This document shows, one piece after another, positions 44,172 through 52,826 of a stretch of DNA of 64,000 bases. Position numbers and translations under genes: made by a program. Each line of letters starts with the position of its first letter. Position 1 is the stretch's first letter. The notes beneath the pieces are model-generated. The model saw nothing but the letters and a program-made list of their open reading frames with translations. It had not been told where the DNA came from and made no database searches. The stretch is taken from positions 2,281,131 to 2,345,130 of the forward strand of contig JAOSJT010000001.1 of assembly GCA_027493955.1 (NCBI GenBank), given 5' to 3'. This DNA is from Bacteroidia bacterium. GTDB lineage: Bacteria; Bacteroidota; Ignavibacteria; SZUA-365.

Positions 44172-45542
44172 TTACTGCGGTTTTTCGAGGTTGTATTCCT
44201 GAATTTTCTTCAGGATGGTCTTATACGTGACTTTGAGCATTCGTGAGGCCCGCGCCTTGTTCCACCCGGTTTTCCTCAATGTGTCGAGGAGCACCTGGCG
44301 TTCAATTTCCGAAATATGCCTGCGTACCTGGTCCTTGAGCGGTGATTCCGTGACTTGAAAGGCGGCTTCATCGGCGCTGCGCGCAATACGCGGCAGCACG
44401 GGAAGATCGAGATCCTCGATCGTGATGTGCGATTTTGCGTTCAGCAGAGCACGCCTGATGGCGGATTTCAGCTGATGGACATTCCCCGGCCATTCGTAGG
44501 TCTCAAGCACCTGCATCGCCTCCGCGGAGATGTCCTTGCCGCGCTTGTCGAGTTCCTCCGCCGCTTGCGAAACGAACATTGCCGCGAGATGCGGGATATC
44601 TTCGCGCCTGTCCTTCAGCGTCGGCATCAGCAGAAGATTCGCGCCAATGACGTCGAGCAGATACGGACTGATGTTCAAATCCTCCAATGCGCTCCCCTGT
44701 GGTGCGGTACAGGTAAAGATAACACGCGCATCGTGGTTGATCATATGTTCGCCCCCATCGCGCGAGTATTGGCCGGTACGCAGCACATCCGCGAAGACCT
44801 CCTGAAAAAGTGCGGGTGGTTCGGCGATTTCATCGATCAACAGTGTGCCTCCCGCGGCAAGTTCCAGGCGACCCCGGCCCGGGGAGGGCTCCGCGGGACC
44901 GTACAGGTCATGTCGCAGCAGCGCGGGATCCGCTCCCGTGCAGTCCAGCGTCACGAACGCTCCTGGTCTCCCGCTCATTTCGTGTATGATGCGCGCGACC
45001 ATGCGCTTCCCTGTACCGATATCCCCGATAATGAGCAACGGAGCGTTCAGTGAGGCCACCCGTGCCGCGTGTCGAGCCAGTTTGCGCAGAGCCGCGCTGT
45101 CGCCCATGGCGGTGAAGAGAGGATGCAGGGGTGTATCCTCTTCCGAAACCGATGCATCAGCAACCTTGCTGGCGCTCTCAAGCGCACGACGCACGACGTC
45201 CATCATCTCATCGTTATTGAAGGGCTTCGCCACATAATCAAAGGCGCCCGCTTTCATTGCTTCCACAGCATCACGCACACCCGCAAGCGCAGTCATGAGA
45301 ATGACGGGGATGTCCGGATTGATCTGTTTCACGCGTACGAGCACATCGAAACCGCTTAATCCGGGCATGCGGATGTCCATAACGACCAGTGAAGGGGCGT
45401 GATCGGTGACCATGGCGAGCGCTTCCTCCCCGCGCGAGGCGGTACGCGTTCTGAAGCCATGGACTTTGAACAAATTCGCAAGGACGAAGCAGATAAGATC
45501 TTCGTCGTCAACGATCAATATTTCCTTTTCACTGTCTGTCAC
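44172..45542 (-). CDS. NtrC-like response regulator lacking the sigma-54 contact loop
   Basis: 456 residues. The receiver is intact: IVDDED, phospho-acceptor LVVMDIRMPGLSG, and YVAKPF. An AAA+ domain (Walker A GDIGTGKRMVA, Walker B GGTLLIDEIAE) and a Fis-type helix-turn-helix (DTLRKTGWNKARASRMLKVT) follow. The stretch that should read GHEKGAFTGA is replaced by GPAEPSPGRGRLELA, so the GAFTGA loop is gone, and the FRxDLYYRLNV arginine-finger segment reads SPYLLDVIGAN. It probably regulates a promoter without remodelling sigma-54. A GTG at 45542 is the start that fits the receiver; the longer frame adds 50 odd residues. Confidence 0.88.
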   Translation of the reverse strand: MTDSEKEILIVDDEDLICFVLANLFKVHGFRTRTASRGEEALAMVTDHAPSLVVMDIRMPGLSGFDVLVRVKQINPDIPVILMTALAGVRDAVEAMKAGAFDYVAKPFNNDEMMDVVRRALESASKVADASVSEEDTPLHPLFTAMGDSAALRKLARHAARVASLNAPLLIIGDIGTGKRMVARIIHEMSGRPGAFVTLDCTGADPALLRHDLYGPAEPSPGRGRLELAAGGTLLIDEIAEPPALFQEVFADVLRTGQYSRDGGEHMINHDARVIFTCTAPQGSALEDLNISPYLLDVIGANLLLMPTLKDRREDIPHLAAMFVSQAAEELDKRGKDISAEAMQVLETYEWPGNVHQLKSAIRRALLNAKSHITIEDLDLPVLPRIARSADEAAFQVTESPLKDQVRRHISEIERQVLLDTLRKTGWNKARASRMLKVTYKTILKKIQEYNLEKPQ

Positions 45543-45748
45543 CGGTACCCCGCGTCTATTTCGTCCGCGCTTTCCTATCAAAGAAAAATAGAGAACTCCG
45601 AAGTTACTTTCGCAATGCCATGAAAAAAAATGCGGGACAACGTGTTCCTTCCGGCCTCCATGACATGCCTCGTGAGACCTGAGACGCAGCAAAACAGCCT
45701 CCGGGCATTCGCGACGAATCTCTCAATGCGGGCACTCCCGTAAAAGCG

Positions 45749-45782
45749 ACAGGCCGGATCGTCTTGATCCGGCCTGTGATAT
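45749..45782 (-). terminator. Terminator after the orphan sorting-domain gene
   Basis: A 12-bp perfect stem ACAGGCCGGATC/GATCCGGCCTGT with a 5-nt loop. CGCTTTTAC follows on the minus strand. It lies about 30 bp after the stop at 45810. Confidence 0.75.
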
Positions 45783-45809
45783 TCGGGCAGGGCCTCGCGC
45801 AGTATCGTG

Positions 45810-46145
45810 TCAGTCGGGCTGCATATCCGCGGCACTCATGACCAGCGTTCGTTGCTGCACGCCGTAGCGGGTGGTAAGGCGGGCGTAACACCCCTCGGGA
45901 GGGACGATTTCGCCGTACAGCTGCAGTTGATGAAATCCTGCCTTAAGCACGACGTGATCGTAAATCGTGTGAATCACCCGTCCGAACGAATCGAAGAGCT
46001 TGAGCGATACTTCCTGTGTGTCGTCCAGTGTGAAAGCCAGCGTCGCACTCGGATTCAACGGCCAACTGCGTTGATAGAAGCTGAAAGGGATCTGTGCCTT
46101 GACGGCTGGTACTGTGCGCTGTCTGTGATGTATTTCGGTGAACAT
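45810..46145 (-). CDS. Small protein consisting of a degenerate T9SS-like C-terminal domain
   Basis: 111 residues from the ATG at 46145. The body YQRSWPLNPSATLAFTL, VSLKLFDSFGRVIHTIYD, GFHQLQLYG, PPEGCYARLTT matches a T9SS type A sorting domain strand by strand, but YPNPFNP has become SWPLNP and there is no cargo domain or signal peptide. It could be the remnant of a longer secreted protein, or a small protein mimicking the sorting domain. It has its own terminator and lies 79 bases after the stop of a genuine T9SS cargo gene. Confidence 0.45.
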   Translation of the reverse strand: MFTEIHHRQRTVPAVKAQIPFSFYQRSWPLNPSATLAFTLDDTQEVSLKLFDSFGRVIHTIYDHVVLKAGFHQLQLYGEIVPPEGCYARLTTRYGVQQRTLVMSAADMQPD

Positions 46146-46224
46146 GAACTGCTCCGATATGAAAGCGTGGAATGGAAATCCGTCTGTGTTGCTGCCGACG
46201 GGAGGCAGAAACCGCCGATCCGAA

Positions 46225-47991
46225 TTACTTTGACAGCACGATACGCTGATGCCGCACGACATCGCCGGCCTGCAGCAATACGATATACGCTCCGCTCGGC
46301 AGTCTGTCGCCATTGAAGCTCACTGTATGCACACCGGCCTCAAACGACGCGTTTTCCAGCAGAGTGACCACATTCTGACCAAGCAGATTCTGCACGCGCA
46401 CGGTCACGGGCATCGCCTCGGGTAGCGTGAAGCTCACCGTGGTCGCCGGATTGAAGGGATTGGGATAGGCCTCGTGCAGTTCCACGAACGCGGGAGCCGG
46501 ACCGAGCGTAACGTACACAATGTTCGAATATTCGGTTCTGCCGTCGCGGTCCATCTGCAGCAGACGATACGCCAATTTCTCGTTACCGCGGAGCTTTTCG
46601 TCGAGCTGATCCGTCCAGCTGTAGCTGCGGGGACTGTTGGAGGTACCCGCGCCCTGCACGAAGTCCACTTCCGTCCAGACCTTGCCGTCCACCGAGCGTT
46701 CGATGGCGAAGCCGTAGTTGTTGAGCTCCGTCGCCGTCTGCCATTTCAGTTCCACCTGTTCGCGCACATAGCGCGCGGAGAAAGAGGTGAGTTCCACCGG
46801 CAGCGCACTGCCTTCCACCGCTATGGTGAAATCGCCGAAACCAGGCACGCACGGTCCCATATTCACAAAGCGGACATTCCCGCCGGAGGAGGAGATTTGC
46901 GAACCGGTGAGATCCCAGATACCCATAGCCGATTCGTAATTCGGTGTATAGCGCGCGGAGTACAGTGGCGCGGGACTGCCGGTACGATAGTAGTTGTGAT
47001 AGGTCATATCAACATTCAGGCAGATGGGATCGGGCATTCCGTACCCCTTCACGACCCAGTACAGGTTGAAACTGCCATTCGTCTGCTGATTATCCGGATG
47101 TTTCTCCGCCACCACACGCACCGATATATACGGAAAGGGATTGGCGGTGCCGAAGGTACCTACAGGACCAGTGATCCCAATGCGGATCGGTACATACTTG
47201 CCATTACTCTGCGAAGGCCCAACGGGGAAAAGAAACGGCCCGCTATTGGCATCGAACTCACGGCAGAGACGACCAACCACGGGTGTATTGGAGTGCGTGC
47301 TGGTTGTGGCGATGTATCCGGCGCCATCCGTGGGAGAAATGGTCAGATTTGCGTTTTTACCGAGATACAGATCATAGATGCCGAGATCGAATAATTTGTT
47401 GTTGGTCGGTGGAAATTCCAAATCACCGTCGAAGCGCACGTGGCTCCCGAACGGAGTCCCGGTGTGGGTAATGACAGTGCGCACGCCTTCACCTATATAG
47501 GCCGGATAGGATGGTTCATGTTGATCGAGGACACCTATCATACTGATTCTGCCGCCAGCCGCAATGCGAACCGGATTCGAGCCTACGGCTTTCAGAATCC
47601 TCCCTGCAAGCGAAATCGTGGTGGTCTGCAAGAAAGAATTGGTGGTTGTGGAAGTGCCCCGATCAAGCGACAATGTTCCGATGACCTCTAGCGTACCGGT
47701 AGTAAGGGTGGTTGTCGAGGAGGAGAGAGTTACCTGTCCGAGAACTGTTAGCGCTTTCACGGTCCGGTTGCTCGGCAGCGATATCACGACTCCGCTCGAA
47801 CCTCCATTAATCTGAACATTGTCGTTTACGGTTGGAACAGCGCTGCCTGACCAATTACCCGGAGTGTCCCAACTGCCTGTTGCGCCACCGTTCCAGGTAA
47901 CTGTCTGCGCAACCACGCTCAAAGTCAATGCAAAAAAGATGATGAACACACTCGACCAGTGTGCGGTACTCGCCAGTGACTTACATGTCAT
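46225..47991 (-). CDS. Large secreted surface protein with T9SS sorting domain
   Basis: 588 residues. A signal peptide (SVFIIFFALTLSVVAQ) follows the ATG at 47991, which has AGGAG 9 nt upstream. A repetitive beta-helix/pectin-lyase-like region (TVTWNGGATGSWDTPGNWSG, then Thr/Ser-rich turns) precedes a bacterial immunoglobulin-like linker (LPVELTSFSARYVREQVELK). The C-terminus is a full type A sorting domain (YPNPFNPATTVSFTL, VRVQNLLGQNVVTLLE, GAYIVLLQAG). It is likely an adhesin-like surface layer protein, exported by T9SS. Confidence 0.88.
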   Translation of the reverse strand: MTCKSLASTAHWSSVFIIFFALTLSVVAQTVTWNGGATGSWDTPGNWSGSAVPTVNDNVQINGGSSGVVISLPSNRTVKALTVLGQVTLSSSTTTLTTGTLEVIGTLSLDRGTSTTTNSFLQTTTISLAGRILKAVGSNPVRIAAGGRISMIGVLDQHEPSYPAYIGEGVRTVITHTGTPFGSHVRFDGDLEFPPTNNKLFDLGIYDLYLGKNANLTISPTDGAGYIATTSTHSNTPVVGRLCREFDANSGPFLFPVGPSQSNGKYVPIRIGITGPVGTFGTANPFPYISVRVVAEKHPDNQQTNGSFNLYWVVKGYGMPDPICLNVDMTYHNYYRTGSPAPLYSARYTPNYESAMGIWDLTGSQISSSGGNVRFVNMGPCVPGFGDFTIAVEGSALPVELTSFSARYVREQVELKWQTATELNNYGFAIERSVDGKVWTEVDFVQGAGTSNSPRSYSWTDQLDEKLRGNEKLAYRLLQMDRDGRTEYSNIVYVTLGPAPAFVELHEAYPNPFNPATTVSFTLPEAMPVTVRVQNLLGQNVVTLLENASFEAGVHTVSFNGDRLPSGAYIVLLQAGDVVRHQRIVLSK

Positions 47992-48569
47992 AAAAAGCTC
48001 TCCTCTGCTTGCATTCGGGGAAACGGTTCGGTTCTGGAACACGTGAATGCAAAAGTCAGGCCAGAATAAACGGGAGTGTGCCGAAATGGGATTTACGACC
48101 AGGCAGCTCCGCATTGGAGGGCACAAGCTCTTGATTTTTAAGGACTTAAGCGCAACCGAGTTGCCATACGCGAGAGGCCTCCCATTCAGAATTGCGCCGT
48201 TACTCCCGTTTTTCCACAGGGTAATCAACGGGAACTATCACTTCAATTGCATATATATGCAATTAATTGCATAGGGAGCGTATTGAATACATCCGAATTG
48301 AACAGCTTGATTCTACGCCGATTTGGGCATTTCAAAACGGGTCCAGGGAAGAAAAGACTGAATTATTGGGGCATTCTCTCCATACCGGACCAGCGACAAC
48401 AGAAAAAATGTGTATTTCGCTGCACATTTTTCTGATTCCTTACGCCGAAGCTTGTACAACACACCCGTTTCATCCCACGTGGGCGTTGTTCTTGAGGGAT
48501 TTTCCCTATAAAGCGCGAACGACCCCCCGAAGGGAGCCGTTTTCTTATTGTCCGGAGCTCTATAGAGTA
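47992..48569. promoter_or_regulatory. Long regulatory spacer with TTGCAT inverted repeats
   Basis: 578 bases between two minus-strand genes; it must carry the promoter of the secreted protein at 47991. TTGCATTC (48009-48016) and GAATGCAA (48045-48052) form an inverted repeat. A perfect 20-bp palindrome at 48245-48264 (AATTGCATAT/ATATGCAATT) is followed by another AATTGCAT half-site. No gene is credible here. Confidence 0.4.
48245..48264. promoter_or_regulatory. Perfect 20-bp AT-rich palindrome
   Basis: The two 10-base arms are AATTGCATAT and ATATGCAATT, with no spacer. A third AATTGCAT half-site lies directly after it (48265-48272). The spacing is like a dimer-binding operator. Confidence 0.5.
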
Positions 48570-49208
48570 TCAGAACGCACCGAATTTGAGCGCCAGGGTG
48601 CCGGAAGGACCCGAAAGATCGGAATTGGAAAGACCTCTGATCTCGTTCACCCCCGTGACGAAGCGATAGCTGCCACCCGCAGAGATCCGGAACCAATTCG
48701 TCACGTTCAATTCCACGTTCACCGCAGGCTCGGTGACGAAGACGGCTTCTTTTCGTCCATAATGATGAATATCCGGACCGTCATCATCGAGGAGATTGTC
48801 GTACATATTATTGCGATGCGTCACGCCGCCGGCACCGATCAGCGCCTGCACATTGACGTGCACGAGCCTGGACGGCGCGATGACGTATTCCAGCATGAGT
48901 CCGCCGTAACCGAACTCGACGTACAATGGTTCGTTGAACGGGCTGTATGCGGCCTCGCTTTCGGCGCTCGCGCGCACATTCGTGACAAGGCCGTATCCTC
49001 CGCCGCCGATCATGAAGCGATGATTGATCAGCCATCCGCCATACCCACCCATGAGCAATCCCGCTTCGCCGCGAATACTCGTGAGCTTATGCACCAATCC
49101 TCCGAATCCGCCATGGTCCACGTCGGACATGAACAGTGTTTCCTGCTCCTGGGCTGCCAGCGGCATGCTCAGTACGATGGCGAGGAAGAGGATGCTCCAG
49201 AATTTCAT
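48570..49208 (-). CDS. Predicted outer-membrane beta-barrel protein
   Basis: 212 residues. Signal peptide MKFWSILFLAIVLSMPLAAQ, then alternating beta strands rich in Gly/Tyr (GLLMGGYGGWLINHRFMIGGG, trimmed) and a C-terminal aromatic residue (LALKFGAF), the signal for outer-membrane insertion. The start at 49208 fits the signal peptide; the longer frame does not. No catalytic motif is seen. It probably forms a small barrel of eight to ten strands in the outer membrane. Confidence 0.75.
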   Translation of the reverse strand: MKFWSILFLAIVLSMPLAAQEQETLFMSDVDHGGFGGLVHKLTSIRGEAGLLMGGYGGWLINHRFMIGGGGYGLVTNVRASAESEAAYSPFNEPLYVEFGYGGLMLEYVIAPSRLVHVNVQALIGAGGVTHRNNMYDNLLDDDGPDIHHYGRKEAVFVTEPAVNVELNVTNWFRISAGGSYRFVTGVNEIRGLSNSDLSGPSGTLALKFGAF

Positions 49209-49313
49209 TTGAGATGCTCCGCAAACTGTTGAATGAATCCCTGCCCTGACCGGGCACATGCTTCATTGTACGGAGATTATACAGCGAGGTTGCGCATACG
49301 CGTAAATGGCATT

Positions 49314-49387
49314 CGTAGAGACGTTGCCGTAGAGACGTTGCGTGCAACATCTCCGCAGGCAACATCTCCGCATGCAACATCTCTACG
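49314..49387. repeat. CGTAGAGACGTTG inverted/direct repeat cluster
   Basis: CGTAGAGACGTTG occurs twice in direct order, then its near-complement CAACATCTCC/CAACATCTCTACG occurs three times. The arms can fold as a hairpin. It lies between the barrel gene's start and the CHAT gene's stop. Confidence 0.7.
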
Positions 49388-49402
49388 GACATCCACGGAG
49401 CT

Positions 49403-51808
49403 TCAACGCGTATCCCCCATATACACGAATGCGGACCAGTAATAGGGAAAAATCCAGTCCGGATCCTCCGGCGCATTCAGCATGCGCAGGGCCGCAGCGC
49501 GTGAGGACTGAACGCGGGACAGCGACGCACTGAGCCAGGCATCGTAGAAATACCGCATCCATGCCAGCGTCGCCGCGTCGTCCACAATCCACAGCGACGC
49601 GATAACGGCGGGGGTGCCCGCGAACATGAATGAGCGGCTGAGTCCGACAAGGTCATCCCCGGTCGTGAACGTGCCTGCCTCCCCGGTGACCTGCGCGGTT
49701 TGACAGGCACTCAGGGTAACAAGCAACGCGCGCAGATCGAGGTTGAATATTTTCGCGACAGTCAGATTGCCGTCGTTCACACTGTCCGGCTTCGCGGCGG
49801 CGAGCAATATGCGCGACTCCATGGGATTGCGTGTACTCAGTTCGCCGTGAGTCGCAAAGTGCAGCACGTCATACAAACCCGCTTTGCGCTTGACAAGTGC
49901 TTCCTCCGCCTGCTCACGCGTGAGCACGGTGGGCTCCGGAATGCGGCGGGCAACCGAATCGGCTTCGATGAGCGCCGCTTCGAGAGGACGATTGCGGTAC
50001 TTCGGATCGGCATACACCGGATCACCGACGATGAGCGCGCTGCGTACGGTATCCAGTTCACGCGCCAGCGCAAACGGCAGCACACTGGCGGAGGGAAGAA
50101 AAGCGATGGCGTGCTTCTCGATCAGAAAGCGCGGCCGCCCGATATGCTTGCCCGGACTCATGTCGATATCGGTTGGTGCAATGAGTGCCTGAAAAGGCAG
50201 ATGATGCAGCGGTCCGTGTGGAATGATGTACAACACCGCTTTGTCGCGCAGTGCCGGAGCAAAGGGCGCAAAAAAACGCGAGTACATGTTCACCAGCTTG
50301 AGCTGCCATTCGTTGGATGTCGGCGTGCTGCGCCAGGCGGAAAGCGCTTCGCGGGGAGAGAGCCGTTCGCTCAATCGTTTTTCCCGCAGCACCGCAAGTT
50401 TCTGATTCGGAAAATCACGAAAGAGCATTCCGCGCAACACCTCGATCTCCCGTTCGATCCCTATGTCGGACTTGAGCTGTATCCTGCGAACAACCACCGT
50501 GTCGCGGGTGATGGCGAACGCAATCGTTGAACGTTCGCCCATGAAGTATTCCAGTAGACCGGTGCTCTCGTCCAGCAAACCCTGCAGCGCCTCGAGAGCG
50601 AGCGGTTCGATGCTCTTGACGGACGCGTATTCAGGATCGAGGCGTCGCAATTCCGCAAGCACGATCTGATGCTCGTTCAGCGCACTGCCCAGTCGCGCAG
50701 CGCTGTCAGGCCTGGTCAGCAATGCGCCGATACGCTTCTGAATCGCCTGCTCGCGTTGGACGAGACTGAGCACTTCGGCACTGCGCTGTTTTCCTTCTCC
50801 CACCGCTTTGTTCCCGAGCATATCGAGAAAGGATCGGGCTTTCGCTCTCTCCACATACTCGAAGGCTTCCCGGAATTTCCCTTGCTGCACAAGGATACCA
50901 ATCAGGTTTTCGTAAATGAAGAATTTGTTGGAAATGAAACTGGAGCGAATGTCAATGGACGAGATGCTGCCGCGCAATTCCTCCACAATAACGATGCTCT
51001 GTTGGAGAGCATCCAATGCCGCGGCGGTATCGGCAAGTCTGAGGGAAAGCACGCCGATGTTGCCGAGCGCCAGTGCCCGGTGTACGCGATACCCGGCCTT
51101 GCCATACAGCGTTTCAGCCTGACGGTACGACGCAACGGCGCTGTCGGGCCGGCCTGCGGCTGCGTGGACGTTGCCAAGATTCAGATAGGCATCCGCGGTC
51201 GGCGCAGTGCGGAGCGACTGCTTCAGGAGCTCGAGCGCCTGCAGGCCGGACGCACCGAACGCGACAGTATCCCGTTTCTGCAAAAGGCGAATGGATTTCT
51301 GATGATGGACATCGGCAAGATTGTACAGGGAAATGGCGACCTTGTACGCGTCGCCCTTTCGTTCATCCTCCGCAAGAACGTCACGGAATTGCTGTTCGGC
51401 GTCCTCGAAATTTCCCAGCATCTTGTTCGCCACAGCAATGTTGCTGCGTACGTTGCGCCACTCCTCCTCGTACACTTCGGGCAGCGGCAGCCGGCCGCTG
51501 TCCGCAATCGCCCTCTGTTTGTCCAGTGTTGACAGACTTTTTTCGAACCAGGGCAAGGCTTCCGTCGGTTTGTCGTAGGCCAGCAGGACGTTCCCGAGCC
51601 ATTTCTGCGCCTGAGCTTCGACGAGGGAATTTCGCTCCAGTACCGCTTCCGCCAGCAGGGCCTGAAAATGACGTTGTGCCGCGTCATATTCCGATCGATC
51701 GTACAATTCCCGTCCTGCGCTTATGCGGGTATCCTCAGGGGACGGAGGCGGAGCGCTGCTGCACGATGCCAGAAGCAGCGCCATCAAGAGTAATCGCGAA
51801 GGACGCAT
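49403..51808 (-). CDS. Exported TPR-CHAT protease lipoprotein
   Basis: 801 residues. A lipoprotein signal (RLLLMALLLASCSS) is followed by about seven TPR units (about 30-300; LYNLADVHHQKS, AYLNLGNVHAAAGRPDSAV), a linker helix region, and a CHAT domain (about 500-800). The catalytic dyad is His654 (LHFATHGEL) and Cys702 (VTLSACQTA). CHAT proteases are caspase relatives (clan CD) usually found inside cells with defence systems; the export signal here is notable. Third gene of the caspase operon, only 4 bases from the FecR-like gene. Confidence 0.9.
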   Translation of the reverse strand: MRPSRLLLMALLLASCSSAPPPSPEDTRISAGRELYDRSEYDAAQRHFQALLAEAVLERNSLVEAQAQKWLGNVLLAYDKPTEALPWFEKSLSTLDKQRAIADSGRLPLPEVYEEEWRNVRSNIAVANKMLGNFEDAEQQFRDVLAEDERKGDAYKVAISLYNLADVHHQKSIRLLQKRDTVAFGASGLQALELLKQSLRTAPTADAYLNLGNVHAAAGRPDSAVASYRQAETLYGKAGYRVHRALALGNIGVLSLRLADTAAALDALQQSIVIVEELRGSISSIDIRSSFISNKFFIYENLIGILVQQGKFREAFEYVERAKARSFLDMLGNKAVGEGKQRSAEVLSLVQREQAIQKRIGALLTRPDSAARLGSALNEHQIVLAELRRLDPEYASVKSIEPLALEALQGLLDESTGLLEYFMGERSTIAFAITRDTVVVRRIQLKSDIGIEREIEVLRGMLFRDFPNQKLAVLREKRLSERLSPREALSAWRSTPTSNEWQLKLVNMYSRFFAPFAPALRDKAVLYIIPHGPLHHLPFQALIAPTDIDMSPGKHIGRPRFLIEKHAIAFLPSASVLPFALARELDTVRSALIVGDPVYADPKYRNRPLEAALIEADSVARRIPEPTVLTREQAEEALVKRKAGLYDVLHFATHGELSTRNPMESRILLAAAKPDSVNDGNLTVAKIFNLDLRALLVTLSACQTAQVTGEAGTFTTGDDLVGLSRSFMFAGTPAVIASLWIVDDAATLAWMRYFYDAWLSASLSRVQSSRAAALRMLNAPEDPDWIFPYYWSAFVYMGDTR

Positions 51809-51812
51809 ACGT

Positions 51813-52826
51813 TTACCGGGCTGTCAGGTCCGTCTGAATACGTGCGGCCAAAGGGGCCAGAGGGGCTGCCTGTCCACCGAAGCGGAGCAGAATGCGGGAC
51901 AGCTGCTCGCCGCTCCAGCTTCGTCCCTGCTCCGTGGTTGCCAGAGCAAGGAGATGCGGCACAGCGTCGGCGAAGAGACGCTCCCGCTCGTCCATGGCAA
52001 CCGTTGCGTTGAGCGTATGAAAGGTCGGCTGATCGATGGTCGAGGAATGCAGAAGCGTCTGAAGACGCACACGTTGTGTTGCGGCGTGCTCCATTCCTTC
52101 AGTATCGATGTATACGAAGTTCGCCTCGAGTGCGCCCGGTGGGGCGCTGCTGCCGGCCGGGAATACTCCCCACGAATACTGCTTCCCCGCCACCGCCCGA
52201 AAGGTCGCGGGCATGCGTTCAGGCTGCCAGGTGTTGAACATTCCCACCTTCCCCCGTAGCGGCTGCGTGAGGATCGTTTCGCCGTTCTCATCACGCAAAA
52301 CCAGGGTCCAGTTCCGTTCACTGTCTCGTGCGCTGGAATCGGAGTCGAACCAGACGAATTGGGGCAGAGGTTCTGAAACAGCCAGACGCGGCGATACGGC
52401 CACCGCCAGAGCGTCTCCGCGGATGCCGGACACGGAGGCGAGTTGCGCCTGCCATACGTCATTGTCGGAGCCGCCGAGCCCCCCGGAGGGTACGGACAGG
52501 CCATCGCTCGCTCCGAGTCCACGGGTGTTGCCGTCGGCCTGCAGGGTACTGTGTTCAGGTGTCGCTCCGAGGCGCAATTCCTCGCCGTCGGCGAGGGAGA
52601 CCAATTCGCCGCTGAAGAACACGAGGGAAACCGCTCCTTTCCCGACGCGCACGGTTTCACCTTCGACGAGGCGCAGGCCCAGTGTCAGCGGAGTTTCGCC
52701 CTCCTCCCGCAACAATGCGGCGCTGCCGCTCACCGAGGTCACGAGCGCAACCTCGGCCTTTTCCTGCGCCGCGGACCCGAGCGTGAGCAGCAGCAGGGCG
52801 AATACAATATCTCGTATGCGTTTCAT
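51813..52826 (-). CDS. Exported FecR-like protein
   Basis: 337 residues. Signal peptide (DIVFALLLLTLGSAAQ), then a FecR-type beta domain (VALVTSVSGSAALLREEGE, LVEGETVRVGKGAVSLVFFSG, LRLGATP). A second beta-rich domain (WTLVLRDENGETILTQPLRG) and an all-helical tail end the protein. FecR domains normally sense or bind in the periplasm. The gene overlaps the upstream caspase gene by 4 bases and is 4 bases from the CHAT gene, so it probably connects the two proteases. Confidence 0.75.
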   Translation of the reverse strand: MKRIRDIVFALLLLTLGSAAQEKAEVALVTSVSGSAALLREEGETPLTLGLRLVEGETVRVGKGAVSLVFFSGELVSLADGEELRLGATPEHSTLQADGNTRGLGASDGLSVPSGGLGGSDNDVWQAQLASVSGIRGDALAVAVSPRLAVSEPLPQFVWFDSDSSARDSERNWTLVLRDENGETILTQPLRGKVGMFNTWQPERMPATFRAVAGKQYSWGVFPAGSSAPPGALEANFVYIDTEGMEHAATQRVRLQTLLHSSTIDQPTFHTLNATVAMDERERLFADAVPHLLALATTEQGRSWSGEQLSRILLRFGGQAAPLAPLAARIQTDLTAR

